A stretch of DNA of 64,000 nucleotides from RBG-16-57-9 sp964529745 (GTDB taxonomy: Archaea > Thermoproteota > Bathyarchaeia > TCS64). The stretch is taken from the NCBI GenBank assembly GCA_964529745.1, contig CAZGZR010000002.1:1-64000 (forward strand), read 5' to 3'. Both the position numbers and the translations under genes were made by a program. This document shows, piece by piece, positions 42,787-51,232 of the stretch. The notes below the pieces were generated by a model, which was given only the letters and a program-made list of their open reading frames with translations, searched no databases and was not told the DNA's origin. Each line of letters begins with the position of its first letter. The stretch's first letter is position 1.

Positions 42787-44241
42787 ATGACTGAGAAAGA
42801 CCCCTCTGAGAGGAAGGAGCTGATCCCCAAGGAGAGCTTCAGCGAGTGGTACGACAACGTGCTCCTCGAAGCCAAGATAGCCGACGACAGGTACCCCGTC
42901 AAGGGGTTCACCGTCTACACGGGCTGGGGGTTCAGCGTGGCGAAACGCATCATAGCGATGCTGGAGGAAGGACTCGAAGAGAACGGCAACGAGCCGATGC
43001 AGTTTCCAGTCGTCATACCGGAGGACAGCTTCCAGAAGGAGGAGGACCACATCGAGGGGTTCGCCGGCGAGGTCTTCTGGATCACCCACGCCGGCGAGAA
43101 CGTGCTGGACCGCCGCCTCATATTGAGGCCGACGAGCGAGACGGCCATCTACCCCATGTTCAGGCTGTGGATAAGGAGCCACCAGGACCTGCCGCTGAAG
43201 ATGCATCAGACATGCAACGTCTACAGATACGAGACCAAGGCAACGCGACCCCTGTACCGTGGACGCGAGTTCCTGTGGAACGAGGGCCACACAGCCCACG
43301 TGGACTATAGCGACGCCGAGGCCGAGGTCAGGAAGGCCGCAGACATCTATAGGAGCGTCTACGACAGGCTAGGACTCAGCTACATCACCCTGAAGCGTCC
43401 CGACTTCGACAAGTTCGCGGGGGCCGACTACAGCATCGCTTTCGACACGTGGAACCCCGACGGCAAGGTCAACCAGATAGGCACCGTGCACCAGCTGGGC
43501 CACAATTTCGCGAAGGCCTTCGAGCTAACCTACGAGGACGAGGACGGGGAGCAGGCGTACGCTACGACGACGTGCTACGGCATGGGGTTCGGCCGCACCC
43601 TGGCGGCGGTTATAGCCCACCACGGCGACGACCACGGCCTCGTGCTGCCCCCCAGCGTTGCCCCCAAGCAGATCGTGGTGATACCCATACTGTTCAAGGG
43701 GAAGGAGGAGCAGGCCAACAGCTACGCTAGGGAGCTGTACGAGAGGCTCACAGAGGCGGGCGTCAGGGCGGTGCTGGACGACGACTCCAGGTTCAACCCG
43801 GGGGACAAGTACTACAGGTGGGAGATGTACGGCGTCCCCTTGCGACTTGAGGTGGGGCCCAGGGAGGCCCGGGACAGGAAGGCCACCCTGGTGCGTAGGG
43901 ACACGTTCGAGAAGACCGTCGTGGACGAGGCCGATCTAATCAATAGAGTGCATGAGCTGTTCGACACCATATTCAGGAACCTCAGGGACAGGGACCTGGC
44001 CAAGCTGGAGAGCCTCATAGTGGACGCCTACGACATGGACCAGCTCATGGTCTACATGGAGGCGCGGATGATCGTCAGGGTCAACTGGTGCGGCGACCCG
44101 GACTGCGCGTTCAACATCAAGGACACTGTGTCCGGCGAGGTCCGGGGGACCAGGTGGGACACGGAGGAGGAGCCAACGGGCGGCTGCATCATGTGCGGCG
44201 ACCCGGCCAAGTACGTGGCCTACGTTAGCAGGACTTACTAG
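42787..44241 (+). CDS. proS: Prolyl-tRNA synthetase, archaeal/eukaryal type
   Basis: 484 residues; charges tRNA-Pro. Motif 2 region TCNVYRYETKATRPLYRGREFLWNEGHTAH and motif 3 region CYGMGFGRTLAAVIAHHGDDHG are present, followed by the anticodon-binding domain. The C-terminal zinc-like domain has CGDPDC and CIMCGDPAK and ends in tyrosine, diagnostic of the archaeal/eukaryal form. ATG 42787 has GAGGAG about six bases upstream; TTG 42781 is a poorer choice. Confidence 0.97.
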   Translation: MTEKDPSERKELIPKESFSEWYDNVLLEAKIADDRYPVKGFTVYTGWGFSVAKRIIAMLEEGLEENGNEPMQFPVVIPEDSFQKEEDHIEGFAGEVFWITHAGENVLDRRLILRPTSETAIYPMFRLWIRSHQDLPLKMHQTCNVYRYETKATRPLYRGREFLWNEGHTAHVDYSDAEAEVRKAADIYRSVYDRLGLSYITLKRPDFDKFAGADYSIAFDTWNPDGKVNQIGTVHQLGHNFAKAFELTYEDEDGEQAYATTTCYGMGFGRTLAAVIAHHGDDHGLVLPPSVAPKQIVVIPILFKGKEEQANSYARELYERLTEAGVRAVLDDDSRFNPGDKYYRWEMYGVPLRLEVGPREARDRKATLVRRDTFEKTVVDEADLINRVHELFDTIFRNLRDRDLAKLESLIVDAYDMDQLMVYMEARMIVRVNWCGDPDCAFNIKDTVSGEVRGTRWDTEEEPTGGCIMCGDPAKYVAYVSRTY

Positions 44242-45143
44242 ACCCTTATCTTCATGCCGTCGAACGCGTTCTCTTGGCTGGCGGCCTCCATCGTTTTCTT
44301 TTGGGGTTTCTTCGGGTCTAGCACGGGGTTAGTGTGGTTGAAGTGGGTGTAGATCACTCTCCCGATATCTATGTCGGGCAGCGTCTCAACTGCCTCCATC
44401 TGGGGGACGTGGCCCAGCTGGCGGCTGGTCACGGGGATGTCGCTTACCCTCTGCAGCTCGTCGTCCCACCAGAAGGTGGCATCCACGAGGAACACGTCGC
44501 ATCCCTCGATACGCGAGAGAACCGCTTCGTCCAGCAGCCCTATGTCCGGGGCGTAGACGAGTCTCCCGTCGCCGCTGCTGATCTCGTAGGCGTAGGTGCT
44601 GCTGGGGTACCTTCTGCCGTTGGGGAGCACCTGGGTGTGGCTCACCTCGAAGCCCCTGATCTCCAAGCCGCCCAGCCGGGTCACGGTCTCACCCACGCCA
44701 AGCTTCACCGGCTTGACGTAGTCCCGGGCCAATCGGCCCAGCTCACCGAAGTAGTTGGGAGCTTCCTCGGAGCCGAACAGGAAGTCTATGAGGTCCGGCG
44801 ACCCGTAGAGGGGCAGCTCGAAGCTCTTGCCTGTGCAGAACTCGGCGACGCCCACCGTGTGGTCGGCGTGGCCGTGGGTGAGGAACACGGAGTCCAGCCG
44901 GGACTCTCTGTGGGTTTCTCCCGCCTTGTCGGGCCGCGGCGTCAGGCCGTGGGTCTCCAGTTGGGTCTTCAAGTCGTGGCCAGCGTCCACCAGGACGTAC
45001 CTGTCCCCGTCGAGGGTGACTGCTATCGAGGACCTTGTCCTCCTAATGGTGGGGTCTCTTCGAGCGGCCGTGCAGTTGGGGCACGCGCAGTCCCACTCGG
45101 GGACTCCCCCTATGGAGGCCGTGCCCAGCACCGTGATCTCCAT
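44238..45143 (-). CDS. MBL-fold hydrolase, PhnP/PqqB-like
   Basis: 301 residues. Opening MEITVLGTASIGGVPEWDC followed by CACPNCTAAR, a zinc-type cysteine group seen in PhnP and PqqB relatives. Metal motif LTHGHADHT near residues 95-103, FEVSHTQV, YAPDIGLL and a late THFNHTNP. Likely phosphodiesterase or a related hydrolase. ATG 45143 chosen because the conserved fold begins there. Overlaps proS by four bases at the 3' ends. Confidence 0.85.
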   Translation of the reverse strand: MEITVLGTASIGGVPEWDCACPNCTAARRDPTIRRTRSSIAVTLDGDRYVLVDAGHDLKTQLETHGLTPRPDKAGETHRESRLDSVFLTHGHADHTVGVAEFCTGKSFELPLYGSPDLIDFLFGSEEAPNYFGELGRLARDYVKPVKLGVGETVTRLGGLEIRGFEVSHTQVLPNGRRYPSSTYAYEISSGDGRLVYAPDIGLLDEAVLSRIEGCDVFLVDATFWWDDELQRVSDIPVTSRQLGHVPQMEAVETLPDIDIGRVIYTHFNHTNPVLDPKKPQKKTMEAASQENAFDGMKIRV

Positions 45144-45227
45144 GCCCTGAATACGAAGGCAGATGGTTTTAAGGGGTGCGGGTGGGCCGTGCCACCCTTT
45201 TTCAGTGAGGGCGGCGAACCCCATGTG

Positions 45228-45767
45228 ATGGAGGACGTCTACCGGCCCCGGGAGGACTCGTATCTCCTAGCTAGGCATGTGCAAGAGTTCGTCAGGGGGG
45301 AGGTGTTGGACATGGGTACAGGCTCAGGCATACAGGCCGTCGAGGCGGCCGAGAAGCCCGATGTGTCCCGGGTCGTCGCCGTGGACGTGAATCCCGTCGC
45401 CGTCGAATCGGCGAAAAGGCTCGCGGAGAGCAGGGGCGTGGCGGGCAAGATGATGTTCGTAGCCTCGGACCTCTTCGAGAATGTCGAGGGCACGTATGAC
45501 TGGATAGTCTTCAACCCGCCTTATCTCCCCGGCGAGTGTGGAGCCGACGATGCGTCGTGGGCTGGCGGCGAGACCGGCGGCGAGACTATAAGACGGTTCC
45601 TCCGCGAAGCCCAAGGCCACCTGAAGAAAAGTGGCTCCATACTCATGGTCTACAGCAGCCACACGGGCCTAACCGAGGCCGATTTCGGTGGGTACAAGGT
45701 GGAGAAACTAGGCGAGATGCGTCTATTCTTTGAGACTCTTTCCTGTGTGGCGCTTACCCCATCTTAA
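45228..45767 (+). CDS. HemK2-type class I methyltransferase
   Basis: 179 residues. YRPREDSYLLARH opening, SAM loop VLDMGTGSGIQAVEAA near residues 26-41, and the NPPYLP catalytic motif of glutamine/lysine N-methyltransferases. The short, single-domain form is the archaeal/eukaryal HemK2 (Mtq2), which modifies release factor aRF1 with a Trm112 partner. No Trm112 gene is visible here. Confidence 0.88.
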   Translation: MEDVYRPREDSYLLARHVQEFVRGEVLDMGTGSGIQAVEAAEKPDVSRVVAVDVNPVAVESAKRLAESRGVAGKMMFVASDLFENVEGTYDWIVFNPPYLPGECGADDASWAGGETGGETIRRFLREAQGHLKKSGSILMVYSSHTGLTEADFGGYKVEKLGEMRLFFETLSCVALTPS

Positions 45768-46077
45768 GGCCCATGCCGAAGCCCACTATGAAGCTGGCAG
45801 CGAAGGGAAGGTTGGCTATTATCGCCCGCAGCACACCCTCGGCGGCCACGGCTGAGCCCAGCGCGTTGGCACCCCACTCCTCCAATGCCCCGTAGTTGAC
45901 GTCGATTATCCCCTGGTAAGCCAGATACTCTAGGCCGAGAAAGAAGAGGCCGATGATCACCGCCACCACCTTGGCCACCTTCTTCACGGCGTAGCCCACG
46001 CAGAGCCCCCCTATGCCGCCGACGCCGAGCTGGGCGACGAGGGGCGTCAATATGCTCGGTGTTTCGCTCATGGGCAA
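45754..46077 (-). CDS. FUN14-family membrane protein
   Basis: 107 residues, glycine-rich membrane helices with the FUN14 pattern LGVGGIGGLCVGYAVKKVAKV and a C-terminal FIVGFGMGLKMG. Family function in archaea is unknown. Its 3' end overlaps the methyltransferase by 14 bases. Confidence 0.82.
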   Translation of the reverse strand: MPMSETPSILTPLVAQLGVGGIGGLCVGYAVKKVAKVVAVIIGLFFLGLEYLAYQGIIDVNYGALEEWGANALGSAVAAEGVLRAIIANLPFAASFIVGFGMGLKMG

Positions 46078-46113
46078 TCATATGGTATGCCTGGTTATAA
46101 AACTGGTATGTTG

Positions 46114-47058
46114 TCAGGGGACTATGTGGGTGCCTGTGCCGCCGTCGAGGGCGCCGGCGGCCTTGTCCAGGCTCGTTATTATGGCCCTTTCGCCGCCTCT
46201 CTCGACGAAGCCCATTGCCGCCTCGACTTTGGGGCCCATGCTGCCGGCCTTGAAGTGGCCTTCGCCCAGGTACTTCTTGGCCTCGGCTACGGTCATCTTA
46301 TCTATGGGGACCTCGTGGGCTGTTCCGAAGTTCAGGAGGGCGTGCTCCACGTCTGTGAGTATGAGGAACATGTCGGCGTCCAGCTCCTCGGCCAGCTTGG
46401 CGCCGGCGCGGTCCTTGTCTATCACGGCGTCTACCCCCTCCAGCTTGCCTTCGCCGTTCCTGATTACGGGGATGCCGCCGCCCCCGGAGGCGATGACTAT
46501 AGTGCCGCTCTCCACCAGCCTCTTTATGACGCTGGCCTCGGCTATCCCTAGTGGTATGGGGGAGGGAACCACTCTGCGCCACGTCTTATCGCCTGTCGGC
46601 CTCACCTGCTTCACTATCCACCCGTTCTCGGCGCCGAGCCGCTTGGCGGTCTCCTCGTCGTAGTAGGGGCCCACTGGCTTGGTGGGGTCCTGGAAGTCTG
46701 GGTCGTCACGGCTCACGACCACCTGGGTCACAACCGTCACCACCTCCTTCCCGTCTTGGACCAGCAGGTTGTCCAGGCATTGCTGCATCATGTACCCTAT
46801 CTGGCCCTGGGTCATGGCGCCCAGCACCACAAGGGGCTGCTCGGGCACCATGTGGGCGCCCTGCTCCTGCTGGATCGCCAGGTTGCCCACCTGGGGGCCG
46901 TTGCCGTGGGTTATGGCTATTTCGTAGCCGTTGCGCGCTATGGCTGCTATCTGGACGGCGGCGGTCTCGACGTTCCTCATCTGCTCCTCGAACGTCCCCC
47001 TCTCGTGGGGCTGCTTGATGGCGTTGCCGCCTAGAGCGATCATGACCTTCTTACCCAA
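46114..47058 (-). CDS. arcC: Carbamate kinase
   Basis: 314 residues of the amino-acid-kinase fold: carbamoyl phosphate plus ADP to ATP, carbamate. Opening VMIALGGNAIKQP, then THGNGPQVGNL, VVLGAMTQGQIGYM, IASGGGGIPV and AVIDKDRAGAKLAEEL. Full length for the family (about 310). It could support substrate-level ATP formation from arginine, citrulline or agmatine breakdown, but no ornithine carbamoyltransferase is in the window. Confidence 0.94.
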   Translation of the reverse strand: MGKKVMIALGGNAIKQPHERGTFEEQMRNVETAAVQIAAIARNGYEIAITHGNGPQVGNLAIQQEQGAHMVPEQPLVVLGAMTQGQIGYMMQQCLDNLLVQDGKEVVTVVTQVVVSRDDPDFQDPTKPVGPYYDEETAKRLGAENGWIVKQVRPTGDKTWRRVVPSPIPLGIAEASVIKRLVESGTIVIASGGGGIPVIRNGEGKLEGVDAVIDKDRAGAKLAEELDADMFLILTDVEHALLNFGTAHEVPIDKMTVAEAKKYLGEGHFKAGSMGPKVEAAMGFVERGGERAIITSLDKAAGALDGGTGTHIVP

Positions 47059-47194
47059 AACGGTTAACCTCAGTGAAGGGTTAAACAGGGCGCGTTACTT
47101 CTTAAAACAGTTATCCCCTCTGGAACATTTTCACGCGTTTTTGTGTCAAAAAGGCTCAGTCCATGTTAAATCATCGTAGAACGAAGTATCATCG

Positions 47195-48664
47195 GTGTAC
47201 CTATTGGGAAAGGTTTTCCCCGACGGGTTCCTCTGGGGCACAGCCATCTCGTCGTTCCAGGCGGAGATGGGGGCGGGCGAGCCGAGCGACGGCACCGACT
47301 GGTGGGCGTGGGTCCACGACGAGACCAACGCCTCCGTAGGGAGGGTGAGCGGGGACACGCCCCTCGACGGCCCGGGGTTCTGGGAGTGTTACGACGACTA
47401 CCTCAGGCTAGCCAGCGAAGACCTCGGGAACAACTCGATAAGGCTGGCGGTTGACTGGGGCAGGGTGTTCCCTGATTCCACCGAGTCAGTCGAGGCGGAT
47501 GTGAAGAGGGACCGGTGGGGCAACGTATGGAAAGTGGATCTGGAGGACGACGACGTGGATGCCCTAGATCGGCTGGCCGACGGCGACGCCATGAAAAGGT
47601 ATAGGGAGATACTGGAGAGCGTTCACGGCCATGGGTTGACGCCCATGCTCACCCTCTACCACTGGCCCATACCCCTGTGGCTCCACGACCCCATAGCCTG
47701 TCGAGACGACATGGACTCCACAGACAAACGGGGGTGGATAAGCCAGAACACCATAGTCGAGTTCGCGAAGCTCACAGCGTACCTACCCCACAATCTAGGG
47801 GACTTGGTAGACCTATACTGCACAGTGAACGAGCCCCGGATAATCAGCGAGCACGGCTACCTCACCAGGCGAGGCGAGTTCCCTCCGGGCCTCAACGACC
47901 CCTCCCTTTTCCTCGCCTGCCTAAAAAACACGTGCATAGCCCACGGCATCGCCTACGAGCAGGTAAAGCGCTGGGACAGGCGAAAAGCGTTTCCCTTGGG
48001 GCCTTCGACGGTTGGGCTTGTGGCTGTTCTCCAGCACTACGAGCCAGCCGACCCGGGTAACCCAGACGACGTGTGGATGAGCCGGTACATCGACTACGCG
48101 TTCAACGAGTGGAACCTCAACGCCGTGTTCCACGGCGACTACGACATGAACATGAACCAGGTGGTGGAGCCATGGGAGCAGCTACCCCATCAGGTCAAAG
48201 GATGCGACTACTTGGGCGTAAACTACTACGCCAGGTGGAGGGTAAGGCACAGGAATACGGGGTTAAACCCGCTCCTGGACTACGAGTTCGCGCCGTGCAG
48301 CGGCGACTGCTCCGACTACGGCTGGGACATACACCCAGAGGGGCTTCGAAACTTGCTCAGGTGGGCGTACAGGAGGTACAGGCGCCCCATCTACGTAACG
48401 GAGAACGGTGTAGCCGACAAGGAGGATACGATGCGGACTAGGTACCTCAGAAGCCACTTGGAGGAGCTATACAAGGCCATATCCATCGACTGTGTCCCGG
48501 TCAGGGGCTACTACTACTGGACGCTGATGGACAACTTTGAGTGGAGCGACGGGTACAAGATCAGGTTCGGCCTCTACAGCGTGGACAGGGAGACCAAGAA
48601 ACATAATCCAACCAAGGCGGTGCAGGCTTACCGGGAGATCGCGGAGAGGAACAGCCTGCCGTGA
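47195..48664 (+). CDS. Family 1 glycoside hydrolase (beta-glycosidase)
   Basis: 489 residues, similar to archaeal beta-glycosidases. FPDGFLWGTAISSFQAE opening, acid/base glutamate in YCTVNEPRI (about 212), nucleophile in YVTENGVAD (about 402), and YYYWTLMDNFEWSDGYKIRFGLY near the end. Starts at GTG 47195. Cytosolic, no signal peptide. Hydrolyses beta-linked glucosides or galactosides in characterised relatives. Confidence 0.95.
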   Translation: MYLLGKVFPDGFLWGTAISSFQAEMGAGEPSDGTDWWAWVHDETNASVGRVSGDTPLDGPGFWECYDDYLRLASEDLGNNSIRLAVDWGRVFPDSTESVEADVKRDRWGNVWKVDLEDDDVDALDRLADGDAMKRYREILESVHGHGLTPMLTLYHWPIPLWLHDPIACRDDMDSTDKRGWISQNTIVEFAKLTAYLPHNLGDLVDLYCTVNEPRIISEHGYLTRRGEFPPGLNDPSLFLACLKNTCIAHGIAYEQVKRWDRRKAFPLGPSTVGLVAVLQHYEPADPGNPDDVWMSRYIDYAFNEWNLNAVFHGDYDMNMNQVVEPWEQLPHQVKGCDYLGVNYYARWRVRHRNTGLNPLLDYEFAPCSGDCSDYGWDIHPEGLRNLLRWAYRRYRRPIYVTENGVADKEDTMRTRYLRSHLEELYKAISIDCVPVRGYYYWTLMDNFEWSDGYKIRFGLYSVDRETKKHNPTKAVQAYREIAERNSLP

Positions 48665-48738
48665 GCCAATGGGCAGTCTAGGAAAGGATAATATAGGGGG
48701 GCTCGTATACACTCAGAGCCCCCAGGGGAAGAGTGAAA

Positions 48739-48903
48739 ATGTCGCTGAGAGACCCAGTGAAGATCGAGATCGCGAGAGAGCACCGCGTCAAGAAGTCGGT
48801 GTGCAGGAACTGCGGAGCCACCAACCCGCCCAACGCCACCAAGTGCCGCAAGTGCCACAGCAAGAACCTCCGCCCCAAGAGGACCAAAGGCAAGGGCAGG
48901 TAG
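48739..48903 (+). CDS. rpl40e: Ribosomal protein L40e
   Basis: 54 residues, a small zinc-ribbon protein of the large subunit found in archaea and eukaryotes. Two cysteine pairs: CRNCGA and CRKCH. The basic tail NLRPKRTKGKGR is typical. ATG 48739 follows GGGGAAGAGTG; a TATA-like GATAATATAG lies at 48687-48696. It starts 75 bases after the glycosidase and ends one base before the stop of the convergent AlaX gene. Confidence 0.93.
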   Translation: MSLRDPVKIEIAREHRVKKSVCRNCGATNPPNATKCRKCHSKNLRPKRTKGKGR

Positions 48904-48904
48904 C

Positions 48905-49360
48905 CTACTCGACTAGGTCGAAGCTGACCTCAAGCAGCTGCTTACTGTTTCTGTAACGAGCCTTGGAGATGGCCAGCACTCCTATGGCGCCGGTCGAGGG
49001 TGTGTGCTCCTTGTTGCACGCGTTGACGTTCCAGCCGGGGAGATGGAATATCTGCAGCTCGGTTATGTGCTCGGGGAGTGGGAAGAGGTCGTATATGAGG
49101 TCGCTCCAGCGCGCCTCGGCGTCGGGCCTGCTCATCACATGGACCTCGACCGGCTGATCCTCCCTGATCTTCAGGTTTGCCAGCCGTTCTATCTCGCTGA
49201 CCTCGTCGTCCGTGGGCTTGCGGTTGAACTGGACGGTTATCCTGCCGTGGTTTCCGTTCGCTGAGACCCCGGCTGTCCACTTGGCGTCGTCGCCCAGCAC
49301 CTTCACTATGGCGCCCTTGACCACGTGCAGCGCGGTGTGTGTCCTCGTCTCAACGCTCAT
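48905..49360 (-). CDS. alaX: AlaX-type alanyl-tRNA editing protein
   Basis: 151 residues, a free-standing editing domain that removes mischarged serine or glycine from tRNA-Ala. Zinc motif 1 RTHTALHVV near residues 5-13; motif 2 CNKEHTPSTGAIG near 114-126 provides the Cys/His pair. Short (AlaX-S-like) form without the N-terminal glycine-rich barrel. Confidence 0.87.
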   Translation of the reverse strand: MSVETRTHTALHVVKGAIVKVLGDDAKWTAGVSANGNHGRITVQFNRKPTDDEVSEIERLANLKIREDQPVEVHVMSRPDAEARWSDLIYDLFPLPEHITELQIFHLPGWNVNACNKEHTPSTGAIGVLAISKARYRNSKQLLEVSFDLVE

Positions 49361-49426
49361 GGGGGGAATATTTGGGGCGACCGCTCATAAAACATGTGGG
49401 CCGCTGGCGCAGCCCGGACAGGTCTG

Positions 49427-51154
49427 TCACCATCCGAGGGCGTAGGGCTCGCCCGTTCTGGGCGACGCGCCGCCGAACATGACCCCGAGGTCGGGGCAGA
49501 TTCTTATGGCAAGGCATCTACCGTGGCTCCACGGCGGGCTGACCACTATCCTGTGGCCCTTCTCCTCCAGCCCCTTGACTACGTCGCCGGGTATCCTAGG
49601 CTCGACGGCGACCTCCCCCGGCTTCACTGTGTGGGGCCAGAAGCTGGCTGGGAAGTGGTTCGTGTGCACCGTGGGCGCGTCCAGTGCCTTCTGGACGTTC
49701 ATCCCGAACTCGAGGTGGTTGAGGAAAAACTGGAGGGTCCACTGGTCCTGCCTGTCCCCGCCGGGAGTGCCGAACGCCATGTACTGCCGCCCGTCCCTCA
49801 ACGCGAGGCTCGGCGTCAACGTGGTGCTCGGCTTCTTACCCGGCTCCAGGCACTCGACGTGGCCCGGGTCCAGGTGGAAGAACTGTCCCCTGGTCCCCAG
49901 AGGGAAGCCAAGGCCCGGCACCAGCGGGCTTGCCCTTATCCAGCCGCCGCTGGGCGTGGCCGCCAGCATGTTGCCGTCCCGGTCCACGGCGTCCAGGTGC
50001 ACGGTGTCGCCCTCGAAACCAGACCTCTCGCTCCTCTCCTCCAGCTCTATGGGCTCGACGCCGCCTGGCCTGAACAGCATGGATGCCTTATCAGGGTCCA
50101 CCAGCTTGCGGCGCTTCGCGGCGTACTCCTTGGACAGCAGCATCCCGAGGGGCACGACCACGTAGTCGGGGTCCGCGTAGTACTGCTCCCTGTCGGCGAA
50201 AGCCAGCTTGGCGCACTCGATCCACGTGTGAAGGTACTCAACGGTGTTGTGGCCCATGTCTCTGAGGTCGTAGCCTTCGAGGAGGTTGAGCTGCTGGAGA
50301 AACACGGGGCCCTGGCACCAGGGGCCGCACTTGTAGACGTCGATGCCTCTGTAGTTGACGGTGACGGGCTCCTCGAAGCGGGCATGGTAGCGCTGGAAGT
50401 CCTCCAACGTTATGAGGCCGTGGTTCTCCTTGCCGTACACGTCTCTGCACCTGAAGCTCTGGGTGAACTCCACGATGGCCCGGGCTATGGGGCCGTCGTA
50501 GAAGTGTTTCCGTGCGGCGTCGATGCCCGCCGACCTGGAGCCGGCCCTGGACTCTATCTCCGCGACCTCCTTGAACGTGCTGTACCAGCCGGGGTTCCGC
50601 AGCAGCTGGCCGATCCTCGGAACCTCGCCGCCAGGGAGGTAGGTCTCGGCCGACGCCGGCCACTCCGAAAGGAACCTGTCTTTGGCCCTCTCAAGAAAGG
50701 CCTTCAGCGTGGGGTAGACGGGGAAGCCTTCCCTGGCGATGCGCAGCGCGGGCTCCATGACCCGCCCCAGCGTGAATGTGCCGTACTCCTCCAGCGTCAT
50801 GAGCCAAGCGTCGAAGGCGCCCGGCACCACGGCCGGGGTGAACCCGTCCTCAGGGATCATGGGGTACCCCTGCTCGAGGAACCAGTCTATGGTGGCGTCC
50901 ATGGGCGCCGGCCCCTGACCGTTCACGGCGACCACCTTCTCCTCGTCGGCCCAGTAGAGCAGTATGGGGACCTCACCCGCCGGCCCCACGAGTTGGGGCT
51001 TCAGAAGCGTGAGGCAGAACCACATGGTGGCCCCAGCATCCACGACGTTGCCCCCGTCCTGAAGCGCCTTGAGCCCGGCCACGGACGCAAGGTAGTGGGT
51101 GCTGGTGACCATTCCGTTGGCCCCCATGACCACGGGCCTGGTAGTGAATGACAT
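49427..51154 (-). CDS. ggt: Gamma-glutamyltransferase family protein
   Basis: 575 residues, an Ntn-hydrolase precursor that should self-cleave. The nucleophile threonine is expected in GDTVHLDAVDRDGN, near the middle; TPSLALRDGRQYMAFGTPGGDRQDQW is the conserved small-subunit region. No signal peptide, so it resembles the cytosolic bacterial YwrD-like group rather than the periplasmic enzyme. Could hydrolyse gamma-glutamyl peptides or act as a cephalosporin-acylase-like amidase. Confidence 0.87.
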   Translation of the reverse strand: MSFTTRPVVMGANGMVTSTHYLASVAGLKALQDGGNVVDAGATMWFCLTLLKPQLVGPAGEVPILLYWADEEKVVAVNGQGPAPMDATIDWFLEQGYPMIPEDGFTPAVVPGAFDAWLMTLEEYGTFTLGRVMEPALRIAREGFPVYPTLKAFLERAKDRFLSEWPASAETYLPGGEVPRIGQLLRNPGWYSTFKEVAEIESRAGSRSAGIDAARKHFYDGPIARAIVEFTQSFRCRDVYGKENHGLITLEDFQRYHARFEEPVTVNYRGIDVYKCGPWCQGPVFLQQLNLLEGYDLRDMGHNTVEYLHTWIECAKLAFADREQYYADPDYVVVPLGMLLSKEYAAKRRKLVDPDKASMLFRPGGVEPIELEERSERSGFEGDTVHLDAVDRDGNMLAATPSGGWIRASPLVPGLGFPLGTRGQFFHLDPGHVECLEPGKKPSTTLTPSLALRDGRQYMAFGTPGGDRQDQWTLQFFLNHLEFGMNVQKALDAPTVHTNHFPASFWPHTVKPGEVAVEPRIPGDVVKGLEEKGHRIVVSPPWSHGRCLAIRICPDLGVMFGGASPRTGEPYALGW

Positions 51155-51232
51155 GGTTAATGGTTGCCACAGCGGATATTAGAAGCTTCCATGAATCCGA
51201 AAAAAGCCTGAAGGAGTGAGGCTAGAAAAGGG

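Noticed and set aside
44334..45227. Upstream extension of the HemK2-type methyltransferase
   Set aside because: This part is antisense to the PhnP-like hydrolase, and the family start matches ATG 45228.
49408..49445. Possible tRNA 5' half (GGGCCGCTGGCGCAGCCCGG)
   Set aside because: The D-arm does not close and no anticodon arm or 3' half follows; it merges into the gamma-glutamyltransferase gene.
49394..51151. Long plus-strand frame opposite gamma-glutamyltransferase
   Set aside because: Low-complexity shadow; the minus strand encodes a full enzyme.
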